From Athripsodes cinereus (Eukaryota; Arthropoda; Insecta; Trichoptera; Leptoceridae): DNA of 64,000 nt. A program made the translations under genes and the position numbers. Each line of letters starts with the position of its first letter. Position 1 is the stretch's first letter. Positions 39,001 to 47,035 of this stretch are shown one piece after another. The DNA is taken from assembly GCA_947579605.1 (NCBI GenBank), contig OX388325.1, forward strand, positions 12,147,572 through 12,211,571, written 5' to 3'. Below the pieces are notes generated by a model that searched no databases, had not been told where the DNA came from, and saw nothing but the letters and a program-made list of their open reading frames with translations.

Positions 39001-41977
39001 CATGTTCGGGTTTTTGATGGAAGCTGGTTCCATAATCTGGCACCATGAACTGTAAAAGAGTCTGTGTAACAACTTGAATGATTATTAGTCATGCAGATTG
39101 CAACACCGACACCGAAATCTTCGTTCAGTTAACTGTAACAGTCGTAATAAACTAACTTGTTGACGCTGTTGAAAATTTTGATGTGATAAAACAAGAAAAC
39201 AAATATTTAAAAAAAAAAACTTAATTATAGCTCCAATGTATTAGTTTATGAGCACCCGGTAAAGAATTGGTCTTCCACTCTTCTGCGTAAGTTTTCGAGT
39301 GTCCTGTAAAAGGTAGGTGTTCGAAAAAAATAAGACATTTTACATCTTAATGAAAGCGATGAGGCTTGCTACCCATCCTGAATGTCTTAATTTTATATTG
39401 GCACGAAAAGGACAGTTTGCATGTTTCTTACATGCAGCTGATCTGCTGGCTACCCCACTTGTGGGATATGCCGTGATGGTATAGTAGTAGTAGTATTAGT
39501 TTAAAAAAACGTAATTCTAAACATTGAAATCGGGGGTGTTTGGCAGACAATGTAGAATAATACTACAATTTTTCATGTTTTTTTTTTATATTTCGAAAAG
39601 TTCGATAGTTCTTAAAAATATTAGTGCAGCAAATTGTCATTTTTTTTTGTTTTGTTCATGGATATTGACCGATCAAAAAAATATATTTTTGATAAAATTT
39701 CTCATTTTTTGAAATCAAAAATCACCACATGAGCTCCATTTTTGTTTGATAGAAAAGCTTTGCCAAAATCCATGATATCTTTATGCTTGATAGGATCTAG
39801 CTGTAATTATTTTATTTTTGAATTAACTTTTTTTGCAAAACGTAAAACTTTTAAAATATCCAACTCAAAATGTGTCTTTTTTAAATTCATTTTTAAATTT
39901 CCTGTTTCCCGGGAATGAAAAAATAATCTGGGAAAAATTACCCTCTACTGCGCACTATTTATTTAATCATTTTTTTGTTAGATGGCGCTTTTGTAGCTGC
40001 CTGAACCCATAACTTCTCCTTCTTTTATAATTAATCAAAATAACAGTTAAACATCAATTGATTTTATATATTTTTGCATTCCGACTAAAATACAGTGTAG
40101 TTTATTAAATTATATTGTTTTTAGTGTTTACTGTGCTAAAGTTTAAATAATAAATTGTAAAAATAGAAACATACAAATTAAAAGTAATCAAAATTTATGA
40201 CAATAATATTTAACCAAACTTGTATTGTAAAAATAGTAAACAATAAATTATAATGTGAAATAATAGTGTAATTGCGTTCTTGAGATGATTTAAATCATAA
40301 AAACGGCCAATATTAATTATCCAATAATAATAAAATAATTAACATTCAATGCCTTTTACATAAAAAAGAAAAAATCACAAATTTCTCATTCAAAGTATCA
40401 ACAAACTACAAAAAAAAATAACATCACAATAATTCATCTACTTGATTATCTCATTTCTCCTGCACAACATCAGTTAGAAATCCTCTATACAGCTCATACA
40501 ATACACATATTTGTCAAAATTCAAGCAAAAGTATGCTTACAATAAAATCTACATTCCTACGAAAATATAAATTGAACCATGTGAGAGGGAATGAGTTAGA
40601 GTGCTGTCCTGTGCTAATATATTATTCATTATATATTCATGTATTTATTTATTACATAGAGACACACAGTTTACAAAACAGATATGAAAATAAAAAGAAA
40701 GAGAATAATATTGACTGCCTGTGTGGCGAGGAGGTAACGCTCTTGCCTTTGAGTAACGAGGTCCCGGGTTCGATTCCCGGCCAGGGCAAAGTGAAGAATG
40801 ACCTTTTCCAAATTGTCCTAGGTCTGGGTGTTACATGTATATGTGTTCAGTGTAATGTATGTGTGTCGTCGCGCTAGTACCCATAATACAAGTCATTTCT
40901 TAGTTTGGGACTAGCTCGATCTGTGTGAGTTGTCTATGCATGTTTTTGATCTGCTCAGGCCAACCCCCCAATTAAGTGTGTCTACAGCAAACATATTGAA
41001 ACATAAACTATACAAAAAGGCAATAAAAGGGACAAAGAAACAGTTACAGTTCAAGTAATGGAAGTCCATTCTAACCAAACTCACACCAAATATGCGCCTG
41101 TTACATTAAACTATAAACAAAAAATAACACAAACTCAACCACCACTATACTCAAGTTAAAAGAAATATTGCCAATATGTAAAATTAGTTACAATCTTGTG
41201 AAGATCAAAGTGAGAAGATGTTATTTTCTATATAAAGATCTAATGTAGAGCTGTCTATATATATATATATATATATTTATTTTATTCTTCACTGTACATT
41301 GTTTACAATAATACAAATTAACATAGAGAATATCATTTATACAATTCAATATACAGAGGGAGAGTTTATCGCTAAAATTCGATGTCTTCCAACTAACCCG
41401 GTATATATAAATGGACAATTTGTAAAGAGCCGTTTACTCATAACATGACCTCAAGGGCGCCGTATACCGTATCCGTCACCCGAAACTCCCAGCAAAAAGG
41501 TGTGTCTTCTTTTAAAATTCTCTCCACTTACCTCCTCTCGCAGACACAGAGGCAGCTTGTTCCAACATCTGGATTGAATAAATAAGTAACTCACTACTAT
41601 AATATTGTATCTAAAATGTCAACGAATCATGGTAGTACAATTTTTTAAAGAACACTCGCTTTGTGAGAAGTGCGGGAGAAGCCTTTGAAAGCTGGTTTGA
41701 AAACTTAAAGTCCCAAATATTATGTTTTTATTCTAATTTCTTAAATTCATCTATCTACATCAACACGGCGTATCTGTGGAGTAGCCGGTGGACTGACTAC
41801 ATGTATTGAATTTAATTGCTTTAATATACATGTTTAATTTTATTACAGGAGGGTAAGTGCGTAATTCCAACAAATGAAAACCTGACACGTGCAACAATGT
41901 CCAAAGGTGATATTTGTATACTCAATAGAATGTATGGCTGTACATACAAGTGCAATCTGTATAATATAAATAAATGA
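23967..41977 (+). CDS. Astacin-family (M12A) secreted zinc metalloprotease, 7 coding exons
   Basis: Coding exons are 23967-24042, 24940-25098, 25948-26070, 30690-30814, 31600-31792, 36957-37108 and 41849-41977. All junctions are GT/AG with matching phases, giving 318 residues and a TGA stop. Residues 1 to about 23 are a hydrophobic signal peptide. The propeptide carries the family motif YEGDI (31-35), whose Asp34 should be the zinc-blocking aspartate switch. A basic stretch near 92-101 precedes the WP motif of the mature domain. Zinc ligands are His195, His199 and His205 with catalytic Glu196 in HELLHTVGFWH; the Met-turn SIMHY (250-254) supplies Tyr254. Cys139, 166, 186 and 307 sit where the two family disulfides are expected; Cys248, 280, 299 and 311 are extra. 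There is no EGF or CUB tail. By family knowledge it is an extracellular endopeptidase; the substrate is unknown. Odd points: Thr206, His209 and Asn211 replace usually conserved residues after the third His. Confidence 0.93.
24741..24939 (+). repeat. Four 50-bp tandem copies of the exon 2 splice acceptor
   Basis: Units 24741-24790, 24791-24840, 24841-24890 and 24891-24940 are nearly identical. Each ends in a T-rich tract and TTTTACAG, with AGs closing at 24789, 24839, 24889 and 24939. Only the last is followed by open coding sequence. Use of any earlier copy would hit an in-frame TAA within about eight codons. Confidence 0.9.
24940..25098 (+). CDS. Astacin exon 2 (propeptide)
   Basis: It encodes residues 26-78 in phase with exon 1 and contains the YEGDI aspartate-switch motif near its start. 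The acceptor at 24939 is the last of four near-identical copies of the same acceptor in a 50-bp tandem repeat. The donor is GGTAAGTT. Confidence 0.9.
25150..25455 (+). pseudogene. RTE-like tail in astacin intron 2
   Basis: VNKFRWFGHVERMNENRMIK and KWRDHLNQIPQDGHVL match the family at 30058-30610. 5'-truncated. Confidence 0.8.
25500..25620 (-). mobile_element. Partial GTAAAGAATTGGTCT retroposon
   Basis: Reverse copy: TACTGTCGTGGCATATCC, then CTGCGTACAATAAACATGC and CCTCTTCGTGTC, next to a 21-base A run. Confidence 0.55.
25948..26070 (+). CDS. Astacin exon 3 (propeptide end, mature N-terminus)
   Basis: It encodes residues 79-119. A KDKRVRR basic cluster is followed by the NVVRRANDKWPNK segment that matches the family mature start (basic residues, then WP). 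The acceptor is TTGCAG and the donor GTGAGT. Confidence 0.9.
26400..26490. repeat. Two 36-bp tandem copies
   Basis: AAACGTAAGATACCAACATA then CCCAACAAACACATGG repeats twice. The preceding ACCTGAAGATGGCCCC and CCGAAACG recall a decayed hammerhead. Confidence 0.65.
26580..26715 (+). repeat. Non-LTR tail (AGTTGGAAGAGATCGC family)
   Basis: GTTGGAAGAGATCGCGCCTT, GATAAACTCGTCCTCTGTAT and a terminal (AAAT)n, in astacin intron 3. Confidence 0.65.
26991..27075. repeat. Two perfect palindromes before the THAP relic
   Basis: A 24-bp perfect palindrome (AACTGTGGCGTG and its complement, near 26991-27014) is followed by a larger one centred near 27050, whose arms read CAGTCGATATTAAATATTT. Either could be a regulatory site or a transposon end. 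Confidence 0.6.
27116..27930 (+). pseudogene. Two-exon THAP zinc-finger domain pseudogene
   Basis: ATG at 27116 begins MPNCALKSCTNRSVKVKK. A one-base shift then leads into GVTFHR and a GGTAAGTA donor at 27191. After a 497-bp intron an acceptor at 27688 opens RFPCPSHIREK; the next frame carries WI-stop-FVQEDRKDIPGYQ and the third frame ICSHQFKEDDFYDTKKG. The order Cys-x4-Cys, W, Cys-x2-His with FHRFP and HF-like motifs is the C2CH THAP DNA-binding domain found in P-element transposases and host regulators. At least two frameshifts and a stop make it dead. It lies in astacin intron 3. It could be a P-type transposon remnant or a processed-late host paralogue. Confidence 0.7.
28040..28190 (-). 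repeat. Non-LTR tail (AGTTGGAAGAGATCGC family)
   Basis: Reverse copy with TTTATTTATT at one end and CGCGATCTCTTCCAACTAAC at the other. Confidence 0.65.
29140..29385 (+). mobile_element. GTAAAGAATTGGTCT retroposon, full length
   Basis: GAGCACCCGGTAAAGAATTG through CCTGTAAAAGGCAGGTGTTC to GATATGCCGTGATGGTATAG and a (TAG)n tail. Confidence 0.78.
29660..29766. repeat. Palindrome of about 48-bp arms
   Basis: GTATATCCACAGTGACTTTT and its complement face each other across TTGGACGCAA. No recognised element. Confidence 0.75.
29926..30003 (+). mobile_element. tRNA-like SINE head
   Basis: CGCTTAATTGGACAAAGCAC (A box region) and GGGTTCAAGTCCC (B box) are spaced as in a tRNA, but the acceptor stem is mismatched, so a real tRNA gene is unlikely. 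A reverse transcriptase tail follows. Confidence 0.6.
30058..30610 (+). pseudogene. RTE-like reverse transcriptase C-terminal tail, longest copy
   Basis: The frame includes MVGKTLRDRVKNEDIRRMSG, VNKLRWFGHVERMNEVRM and GRPRTAWLDHVDQTLKDGRV, then TCTCTGCCCACCCCACTTGG and a (TATAG)n tail. It lies 80 bases before astacin exon 4. Confidence 0.85.
30690..30814 (+). CDS. Astacin exon 4
   Basis: It encodes residues 120-161, including the first catalytic-domain cysteine in NSCVKF. The acceptor follows TACTTTCAG and the donor is GTAAGA. Intron 3 upstream is 4.6 kb and full of repeats, including the THAP pseudogene. Confidence 0.9.
30890..31090 (-). repeat. Inverted distant copy of the 38-kb repeat
   Basis: CATTTCACTGCGTACAGTTG, GAGACTTGGCTCATGCCTTT and AACTTGGCCCGTCACC are the complement of the units at 37870-38785. 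Confidence 0.7.
31600..31792 (+). CDS. Astacin exon 5 (zinc-binding helix)
   Basis: It encodes residues 162-225 with Cys166, Cys186 and the zinc motif HELLHTVGFWH. The acceptor is TTTTCAG and the donor GGTAAGTT. The exon matches the astacin fold over its whole length. Confidence 0.95.
32180..32310 (+). pseudogene. Jockey-like reverse transcriptase fragment
   Basis: EELSTKLERL then NACIQFIFHLRKYDHFFQF resembles the QNAC-IRFIF-RKYDH block near the end of Jockey-type reverse transcriptases. Confidence 0.6.
32437..32601. mobile_element. Foldback MITE, unit 1 of a tandem pair
   Basis: CCCTAGTCAAAACACATTTT at the left is mirrored at the right; inner arms carry GTCGTTCGACTACAAACGAA. 165 bp. Confidence 0.85.
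32611..32775. mobile_element. Foldback MITE, unit 2 of a tandem pair
   Basis: Differs from unit 1 by about one base and lies 9 bases away, in the same orientation. A 174-bp period duplication is the simplest explanation. A relative lies at 44735-44882. Confidence 0.85.
33345..33830 (+). pseudogene. Non-LTR reverse transcriptase C-terminal tail with (AATC)n end
   Basis: NACIIPILLYGCESWHLTKA and, after shifts, VKWYEHVTNDAVRRRTG and HVLKMPNDSWPK are the standard tail blocks. It ends in AATCAATCAATC. Confidence 0.8.
34314..35889. mobile_element. Mutator-like non-autonomous element with 9-bp target duplication
   Basis: Inverted repeats of about 73 bp (GCGAGATTTTAAAATG outermost) match almost perfectly at 34314-34386 and 35817-35889. 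CTATTCAAT flanks both ends exactly (34305-34313 and 35890-35898); a 9-bp duplication is typical of Mutator-like elements. The 1576-bp body has no transposase and contains four copies of a short retroposon. It lies in astacin intron 5. Confidence 0.85.
34490..34745 (-). mobile_element. GTAAAGAATTGGTCT retroposon inside the Mutator-like element
   Basis: Reverse copy from (CTA)n and CCATCACGGCATATCCCAC to TTCTTTACCGGGTGCTCC. Further partial copies follow at 35030-35195 (+), 35250-35430 (+) and 35490-35675 (-). Confidence 0.75.
36067..36521. mobile_element. hAT-type MITE with 8-bp duplication
   Basis: The ends CAGTGGCGTAGCTAGG and CTAGCCACTG are inverted. CTGCAAGG occurs at 36059-36066 and 36522-36529, a perfect 8-bp duplication typical of hAT. 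The 455-bp body is GC-rich and non-coding. It interrupts an older repeat of the CGAGGAGTTTTTGAAAT family. Confidence 0.88.
36597..36925 (+). pseudogene. Decayed RTE-like tail
   Basis: GACGAAAGTGGAATAAATGC, AGAAGAATGGTTGGTAAAAC and the closing TGCCTGCCCCACTTAGGATA match the 30058-30610 copy with many changes. It ends 30 bases before astacin exon 6. Confidence 0.65.
36957..37108 (+). CDS. Astacin exon 6 (Met-turn)
   Basis: It encodes residues 226-276 with the Met-turn DCSSIMHYNMY. Tyr254 is the fifth zinc ligand in the family. The acceptor lies in a T-rich tract and the donor is GTAAGT. Confidence 0.95.
37252..37600 (+). pseudogene. Non-LTR element 3' end, same family as 6680-7045
   Basis: Same C-terminal peptide (GVDDRLKYSMQKAVLLSS) and stop, followed by TTCTACATTTTGAATATAAA. 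A shorter 3' piece occurs at 62065-62155. Confidence 0.75.
37873..38785. repeat. Clustered copies of one repeat around the assembly gap
   Basis: Units at 37873-38179, 38380-38490 and 38505-38785 share GGTGACGGGCCAAGCCTCGT, AGAGCCAAGTCTCTGCC and CTGTACGCAGTGAAATGGAG. (TA)n tracts separate them. The gap interrupts this cluster. Confidence 0.8.
38180..38379. other. Assembly gap (200 N)
   Basis: Unknown bases between two copies of the same repeat and a (TA)n tract, inside astacin intron 6. The true length is not known. Confidence 0.98.
39250..39495 (+). mobile_element. GTAAAGAATTGGTCT retroposon
   Basis: GAGCACCCGGTAAAGAATTG to ATGCCGTGATGGTATAGTAG; close to the 3517 copy. Confidence 0.75.
40722..40960 (+). 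mobile_element. tRNA-derived SINE (family 1)
   Basis: The tRNA-like head has an A box (TGGCGAGGAGG) and B box (GGTTCGATTCC) with a perfect T-arm CCGGG/CCCGG. The tail TTAGTTTGGGACTAGCTCG is shared with other copies. It lies in astacin intron 6. Confidence 0.8.
41256..41405 (-). repeat. Non-LTR tail next to a (TA)n tract
   Basis: Reverse copy ending GATGTCTTCCAACTAACCC, preceded by a (TA)n run at 41256-41276. Astacin intron 6. Confidence 0.6.
41849..41977 (+). CDS. Astacin exon 7 (C-terminus)
   Basis: It encodes residues 277-318, ending with GDICILNRMYGC and eleven more residues before TGA. The MYGC cysteine is the family's terminal disulfide partner. Intron 6 upstream is 4.7 kb and contains the assembly gap. 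Confidence 0.92.
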   Translation, partial: EGKCVIPTNENLTRATMSKGDICILNRMYGCTYKCNLYNINK

Positions 41978-42093
41978 GCAAAAATATTTGAGATTGTTAC
42001 AAATTCATTTCATTTAGTTACAAGTTCTTTAAAAATAGTTTTAAGCATTTTTGTAATAGTCATAAGTTTTTTGTTACAAGAATTTGGGTTTTG

Positions 42094-42109
42094 AATAAAC
42101 CCAAATAAA
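42094..42109 (+). terminator. Astacin poly(A) signals
   Basis: Two AATAAA hexamers (42094-42099 and 42104-42109) start 117 bases after the astacin stop codon. No other coding sequence intervenes, so they probably end the transcript. Confidence 0.6.
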
Positions 42110-42199
42110 CCTCTTATACCCACACAGTAAATAATAACTTGTGTCCTGAAAGTGGAGTAGGATAACAGCGAAAGGGTTCAAACTCAGGATCTCTCGGTT

Positions 42200-42360
42200 G
42201 AAAGTTCAATACTTTTCTAATAGTCATAAGTACCTTTGTAATAGTCATAAGTACTTTTGTAATAGTCATAAGTACCTTTGTAATAGTCATAAGTACTTTT
42301 GTAATAGTCATAAGTACCTTTGTAATGGTCATAAGTACATTTGTAATAATTGTAAGCATT
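42200..42360. repeat. 21-bp tandem repeat downstream of the astacin gene
   Basis: TAATAGTCATAAGTAC(C/T)TTTG repeats about seven times with alternating CC/TT, giving a 42-bp higher period. Diverged units reach from about 42045, before the poly(A) signals, to 42750. Confidence 0.85.
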
Positions 42361-42480
42361 TAGTCATAAGTACTTTCAAATAATCAAGAGAAAGTTTATG
42401 ATAGTCATAAACATTTTTGTAATCCTAGCCGTAAGTACTTTTGTCATATAAATAATCAAAAGAAAGTTTCTTATTGTCAT

Positions 42481-42640
42481 TTCTTCTTCTTCTTCTAAGT
42501 CGGTCCCTCAATGCTGAGGATCGTGACCACCATGACCCCAACCAAGCGACAAGCTCATCCACCGTGCCCTGTCCTCCGCCTGCCTAAACGCCTCACACAT
42601 TGTACCCCCTGCAGCATCTCTCACATGATCTGACATGGTA
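42481..42640 (-). mobile_element. LINE 3' end with (GAA)n tail
   Basis: Reverse copy ending GACTTAGAAGAAGAAGAA. Same family as 52371-53117, 5'-truncated. It interrupts the 21-bp tandem array. Confidence 0.7.
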
Positions 42641-43129
42641 TATAATAGTCATTACTACTTTTGCAATAATATAGTTTTTATGGATAAATAGTTGTAAGCA
42701 TTTTTATAATACGATTTTTTTTATAGTCATGAGAACTTTTACATATAATAATCATAGAAGTTTTGTAACAGTAAAATAACATAACATGTATAGACAATTC
42801 ACACAGACCGAGCTAAATTTTTGCACAAATTTATTTGTCTGGTCTAAGTTCTACAATGTTTATATTTTAATAATGTTGGTTTTTTTGTGCAATAATGATT
42901 TTAATTATTATTATTATCATTATCATCAACATTCATTTTGGCCAACTATAACTGGACATTGTCAAAACACAACCCAACCAGGAGCATCATCTCTTCTGTA
43001 TTATTACAAAGACTACAAACCTTTGCCGAATACAAAATAAATATACCACCAGAATAATAAACAACAGGTTTAACAAAAATACTAAATAAGTATAAAATAA
43101 ATAGTTTATTAATTTAAAAACAGTAAATG

Positions 43130-43400
43130 TAATACATACTTAAATTAAATCAAACACTGCTTTATTCCACTATGAGATTGTTTTAATTATTATGTATAAC
43201 GTTTTCACCTACAATGTAGTCATCATATCACAATACTAAATATAAAATTAAAGGACATACAACAATTAAAAATCTAAGGAGTGGTTACAATTGGCAGGGG
43301 GCATGTGGAGGGTGGGAATGAAACAGTGTTTGATTTAATTTAAATATTATCTTTTATAATGCATTTCCACAAAGTTACTCTTGAAAATATAGAATTTTTA
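43130..43400. mobile_element. Penelope-like end, second family, degenerate hammerhead
   Basis: Same family as 2925-3077. On the - strand 43226-43197 reads ATGATGA, a CTAC/GTAG hairpin, GT, then GAAAACG: a hammerhead layout with the first core base changed and two extra bases before GAAA. Probably inactive. Confidence 0.5.
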
Positions 43401-43466
43401 AAAATAGTATTGCATACAGTCAACTTAACACACACACAAGTCATTAATATGTCTATATATTATATC

Positions 43467-44030
43467 TAGAGATGCAACGAATAGTACATTTGCCGAATAC
43501 CGAATATTATGCAACATCATGTGCCGAATAACCAAATATTCGGCGAACATTGGGCAAAACTTTTTTTTTTATTTATTAATTCTTTACTATACATTGATTA
43601 AAAACAATTACATAAAAGGTATACATTCAAATTAAATACAATCAATATACAGAGGGCGAGTTTATTTGGAGAGAGCGTCCCGGCCGCGCATCTTTCTGTA
43701 GGTACATCATAGACATATGTACTAGACTTGCAGCGCGGTACATTTATCTAAATTTTTGTGTTCCAACATTAATAATAATAATATTATGTTGTGTCACTCC
43801 ATATCAAATTAAATTAATTAATTAGATATTTGAGGATTAATAATTATGCATCTGCAGCTGACAATGAAATAGCAACAATCTACAAGCTATTAGTTCCTTC
43901 CAGTTTTACATTTAAACTATTTGGCAGAATACCGAATAATAGACCAAATATTCGGTATTGGGCCGAATAGTAAACATGTTGCCGAATAGGCAGAATACCG
44001 AATAATTGCCGAATATTCGTTGCATCTCTA
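43467..44030. mobile_element. hAT-type MITE (TAGAGATGCAACGAAT ends)
   Basis: TAGAGATGCAACGAAT at 43467 and its complement ending 44030 are flanked by ATTATATC and ATTATATT, an 8-bp duplication with one mismatch. The interior repeats CCGAATA motifs. A LINE tail (43565-43668, - strand) is inserted inside. Confidence 0.75.
43565..43668 (-). mobile_element. Non-LTR 3' tail inside the hAT MITE
   Basis: Reverse copy of the common tail (TATACAGAGGGCGAGTTTAT, ATTACATAAAAGGTATACAT) with TTTATTTATT at its end. It is 5'-truncated. Confidence 0.65.
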
Positions 44031-44174
44031 ATTATATTTAATAACTAAACCTTTAAAATAAAAATTGTTGTATTCACAAAAATTAAAATTGGTGCTGTAA
44101 ATTAGAAATTAAGCTGTTATGTCTATAAAAAATACATTAAAAAGTTGTAATTTCTTCCGAATGATAATCTAATG

Positions 44175-44400
44175 CAGTGTTCCGCAAACTTTTTGTACTC
44201 AAGGTACACCTATTAAGTCAAGAAATTTTAGAGGTACACCAAAGAGAAAAGCAATGTTTATTTAACAAAGCGTCTCGCTCTTATAGCTCTCATCTATTTT
44301 TAGGTGTATTATCTTCACAATACCTTGACTTTTTTCGCGGTACACCAACTGATGTCCACGGTACACCAGTGTGCCGCGGCACACGCTTTGCGGAACACTG
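44175..44400. mobile_element. hAT-type MITE with 8-bp duplication
   Basis: 226 bp between CAGTGTTCCGCAAA and its complement TTTGCGGAACACTG. ATCTAATG flanks both ends perfectly (44167-44174, 44401-44408). Internal GGTACACC motifs repeat several times. Confidence 0.9.
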
Positions 44401-44734
44401 ATCTAATGTATCAAATTTATAATAGAAACATAATTTTAAAACCATTATGGGTGGGGTTTTGTTACTGGAAAACATATTAGTAATTCAGGGGCACAACATT
44501 GTTCATATTTCCTGTATTATTGTATTTTTTAGATGTATATGTTGGATCTGTTGGTGTACGTTTAGTTGAAAAAAATAAAATAATTTTTTTAATATAATTG
44601 TAATATAAAACAATAATTATTTCTTAACCTATATATCTATACTAGCACGTTGGGAAGCCAGAGGAATAACTTCTGCATGTAATTCTCACCTTTTACAGTT
44701 ATATTTCTGTTGGTCGGAGGAAAACTATACCAGC

Positions 44735-44882
44735 CCCCCTAGACAAACATGCACTTGGCGATCGACTACAAACGAATTTTCGACTATAACCGTAACAATA
44801 ACGCATAATTATATGGTACATGTAGGTAGATTGTCGAAAAGTTCGCCAGTAGTCGATCGCTAAGTACGGTTTGTCTACGGGC
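44735..44882. mobile_element. Foldback MITE related to 32437-32775
   Basis: CCCCTAGACAAAC and GTTTGTCTACGGG ends, GCGATCGACTAC arms and the same TAATTATATGGTACATGTAG centre, inverted. Confidence 0.7.
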
Positions 44883-45024
44883 TCTGGTTTATTTTTGGTC
44901 AATTGACATATTCACCTATGTTGAAAACACATTAAGTAGGTATATATTGCAATATTCATAAATAAAAAAAAAATTACAAATTTTTGATAAAGCCAAACAA
45001 CGCTCATTCAATGTGATATCATTA

Positions 45025-45247
45025 TCGTCGTTGCATATTCAAAAAGAGACATGGGCGCACATTTTTATTTAGGCATACTCTTTTAAAACTGTTCATTAGG
45101 GCATTAAAATTGTTGTTTGGATTTTTTATTTGCATGTGATATTATTAAGAATCACTTTATTAAATGGTAATGATGTCATTATTAGCAGTTTATTCTAGAA
45201 TTGTCAAAAGATTTATGAATTCACATGTCCCTTTTTGAATGTGCAAT
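45025..45247. mobile_element. MITE with TTGCATATTCAAAAAG ends
   Basis: TTGCATATTCAAAAAGAGAC at the left is mirrored as GTCCCTTTTTGAATGTGCAA at the right. A second copy spans 52150-52370 and 53118-53145, split by a LINE. Confidence 0.7.
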
Positions 45248-45768
45248 GATGATATATACGCGTTTTATTTTATTAGTTGGGATGAAATATGCACCACGAC
45301 CTATTGTACTCCCCCTTACCTGGGGGGGGGGGGGTAGAAATTGTAATGTGTGAGCATTTCTAGAAATTAAAACTTTTATTGTTTTAGCCCGCCCTTGGCA
45401 CATAATCTTCCCGAGTGGCCCCTGTTCCCTATATTTCTGTGCATCCCTGCTCTAGGTGCAGAAATAGAAATTGAATATTAATTTACATGTTGTCACTGTT
45501 ACAATAAAGTAAAGACTAGATAAAATGGAGATCAGATGCTTTGACATGGACATCACCGTGAACATGAAACACACGTAACACTGCCGGCGCTATTGTAACT
45601 GTAACAAAGAAAGAACAAATATATACATTATAGTTTCTGCTTATTTATCTTATTTTAATTGATATATTTTTTATCCATTTTATTTGAAGAACTGGTTTAA
45701 TTTGAATAACTTCTTGCTAATTGGTAATATTTTGTTTTTGATTTATTTTAGTGTCTTATTCATATTAA

Positions 45769-46414
45769 CATGTTCGCTGCCTAACAAAAAATACATTTCC
45801 TTCAAAAATGCCAAAGATGTTTTTTTCTAGTTTCCAATACTTACTTATTTAGGTATTTATTGCCAATTCAATTAAATTTATTTAAAAAATAATTGTGGCA
45901 CATTTGTTATACTCTTTGAATACTCTAGAACAGTGGTTCTTAACCTTTTTGGGGGTACTGAGCCCCACCAGTTACATATGCATTCACCGAACCCCTCCTA
46001 ATTTGAAAAATAAAATTAGATTTTTACGTTGGTATTACTAAGTTTAGTGTTGCCAGATGTAATATTTGGATTGTTTGAATAAACTGGCAAAATTGTTTAT
46101 AAACTTATGATGGCGGTTTGAAGGAATTATCGGAGTTTTTTTTCTTTTTCCAACTCGCAAAACTATCTTGCCTTTAAAATGATTTTCACTGAACCCCCAA
46201 GACTGACTCACCGAACTCCTGGGGTTCGATCGAACCCCAGGTTAAGAACCACTGCTCTAGAATAAGAGACACGTGAAAATACAACGCTCGCTATCACTGT
46301 CCGCGTAAATTAAGTATGAGTGTGTATGTTAAAGTGAATGATCACGGATCCGTGTAGTGGGCACCAAGCGCTAGACGCGTGATACACGGATCCGTGTATT
46401 AGGCAGCGAACGTA
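45769..46414. mobile_element. TTAA-flanked (piggyBac-like) MITE hosting a hAT MITE
   Basis: Ends ACGTTCGCTGCCTAA-like, inverted, lie between TTAA at 45765-45768 and 46415-46418. Without the nested hAT copy and its duplication the element is about 314 bp. Two CACGGATCCGTG palindromes lie near the right end. The ends lack the usual CCC, so the superfamily is an inference from TTAA. Confidence 0.55.
45931..46254. mobile_element. hAT-type MITE with 8-bp duplication
   Basis: 324 bp between CAGTGGTTCTTAACCT and its complement. CTCTAGAA flanks both ends perfectly (45923-45930, 46255-46262). It is nested in the TTAA-flanked element 45769-46414. Confidence 0.92.
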
Positions 46415-46865
46415 TTAAAAGTAGTAAGCTATTCAGTACTGAACTTTGTATTGTTTTTATAATAATTCATTTAACTTTGAAGTTTTTATTAAGACTTAAA
46501 TATCTATGGTAAATTTAGGATCGTTACAGTTCCACATATTTATTTATTTACATTTTTATACGGTGGAGCCTTTTACATGTTAAATAAATAAAAAAAAACT
46601 AACAATTTGACAGACAATGCCAAAAATGTAGCTTGTAGCAGCATGCACATAAATTGACTATAAATTATATAAATATGTCTGAATAAAACTTAATTTATAG
46701 GTACAAAAAAATAATTGAAATCGAAATGAAAATTGAAAAATGATTCTGTTATAATAATAAATAGTCAAAATAAAATGTCAGTTATGGATTTTGAGTCAAG
46801 AAATAAAATTAGCAATAGACCATTAAAAGATGACGTCACAGAAAAATGTTTGGAGGACAAAAACG

Positions 46866-47035
46866 GAACAAAAACTAAACAAACAAAAAGGTGGTATCTC
46901 TTTCTAATTGCGCAGTTCTAAAACAAAAACAAAACAAACAAAAAGGTGGTATCTCTTTCTAACTGCGCAGTTCTAAAACAAAAACAAAACAAACAAAAAG
47001 GTGGTATCTCTTTCTAACTGCGCAGTTCTAACTAT
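46866..47035. repeat. 55-bp tandem repeat, about three copies
   Basis: AAGGTGGTATCTCTTTCTAA then CTGCGCAGTTCTA repeats with period 55 and an (AAAAC)n spacer. Confidence 0.85.
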
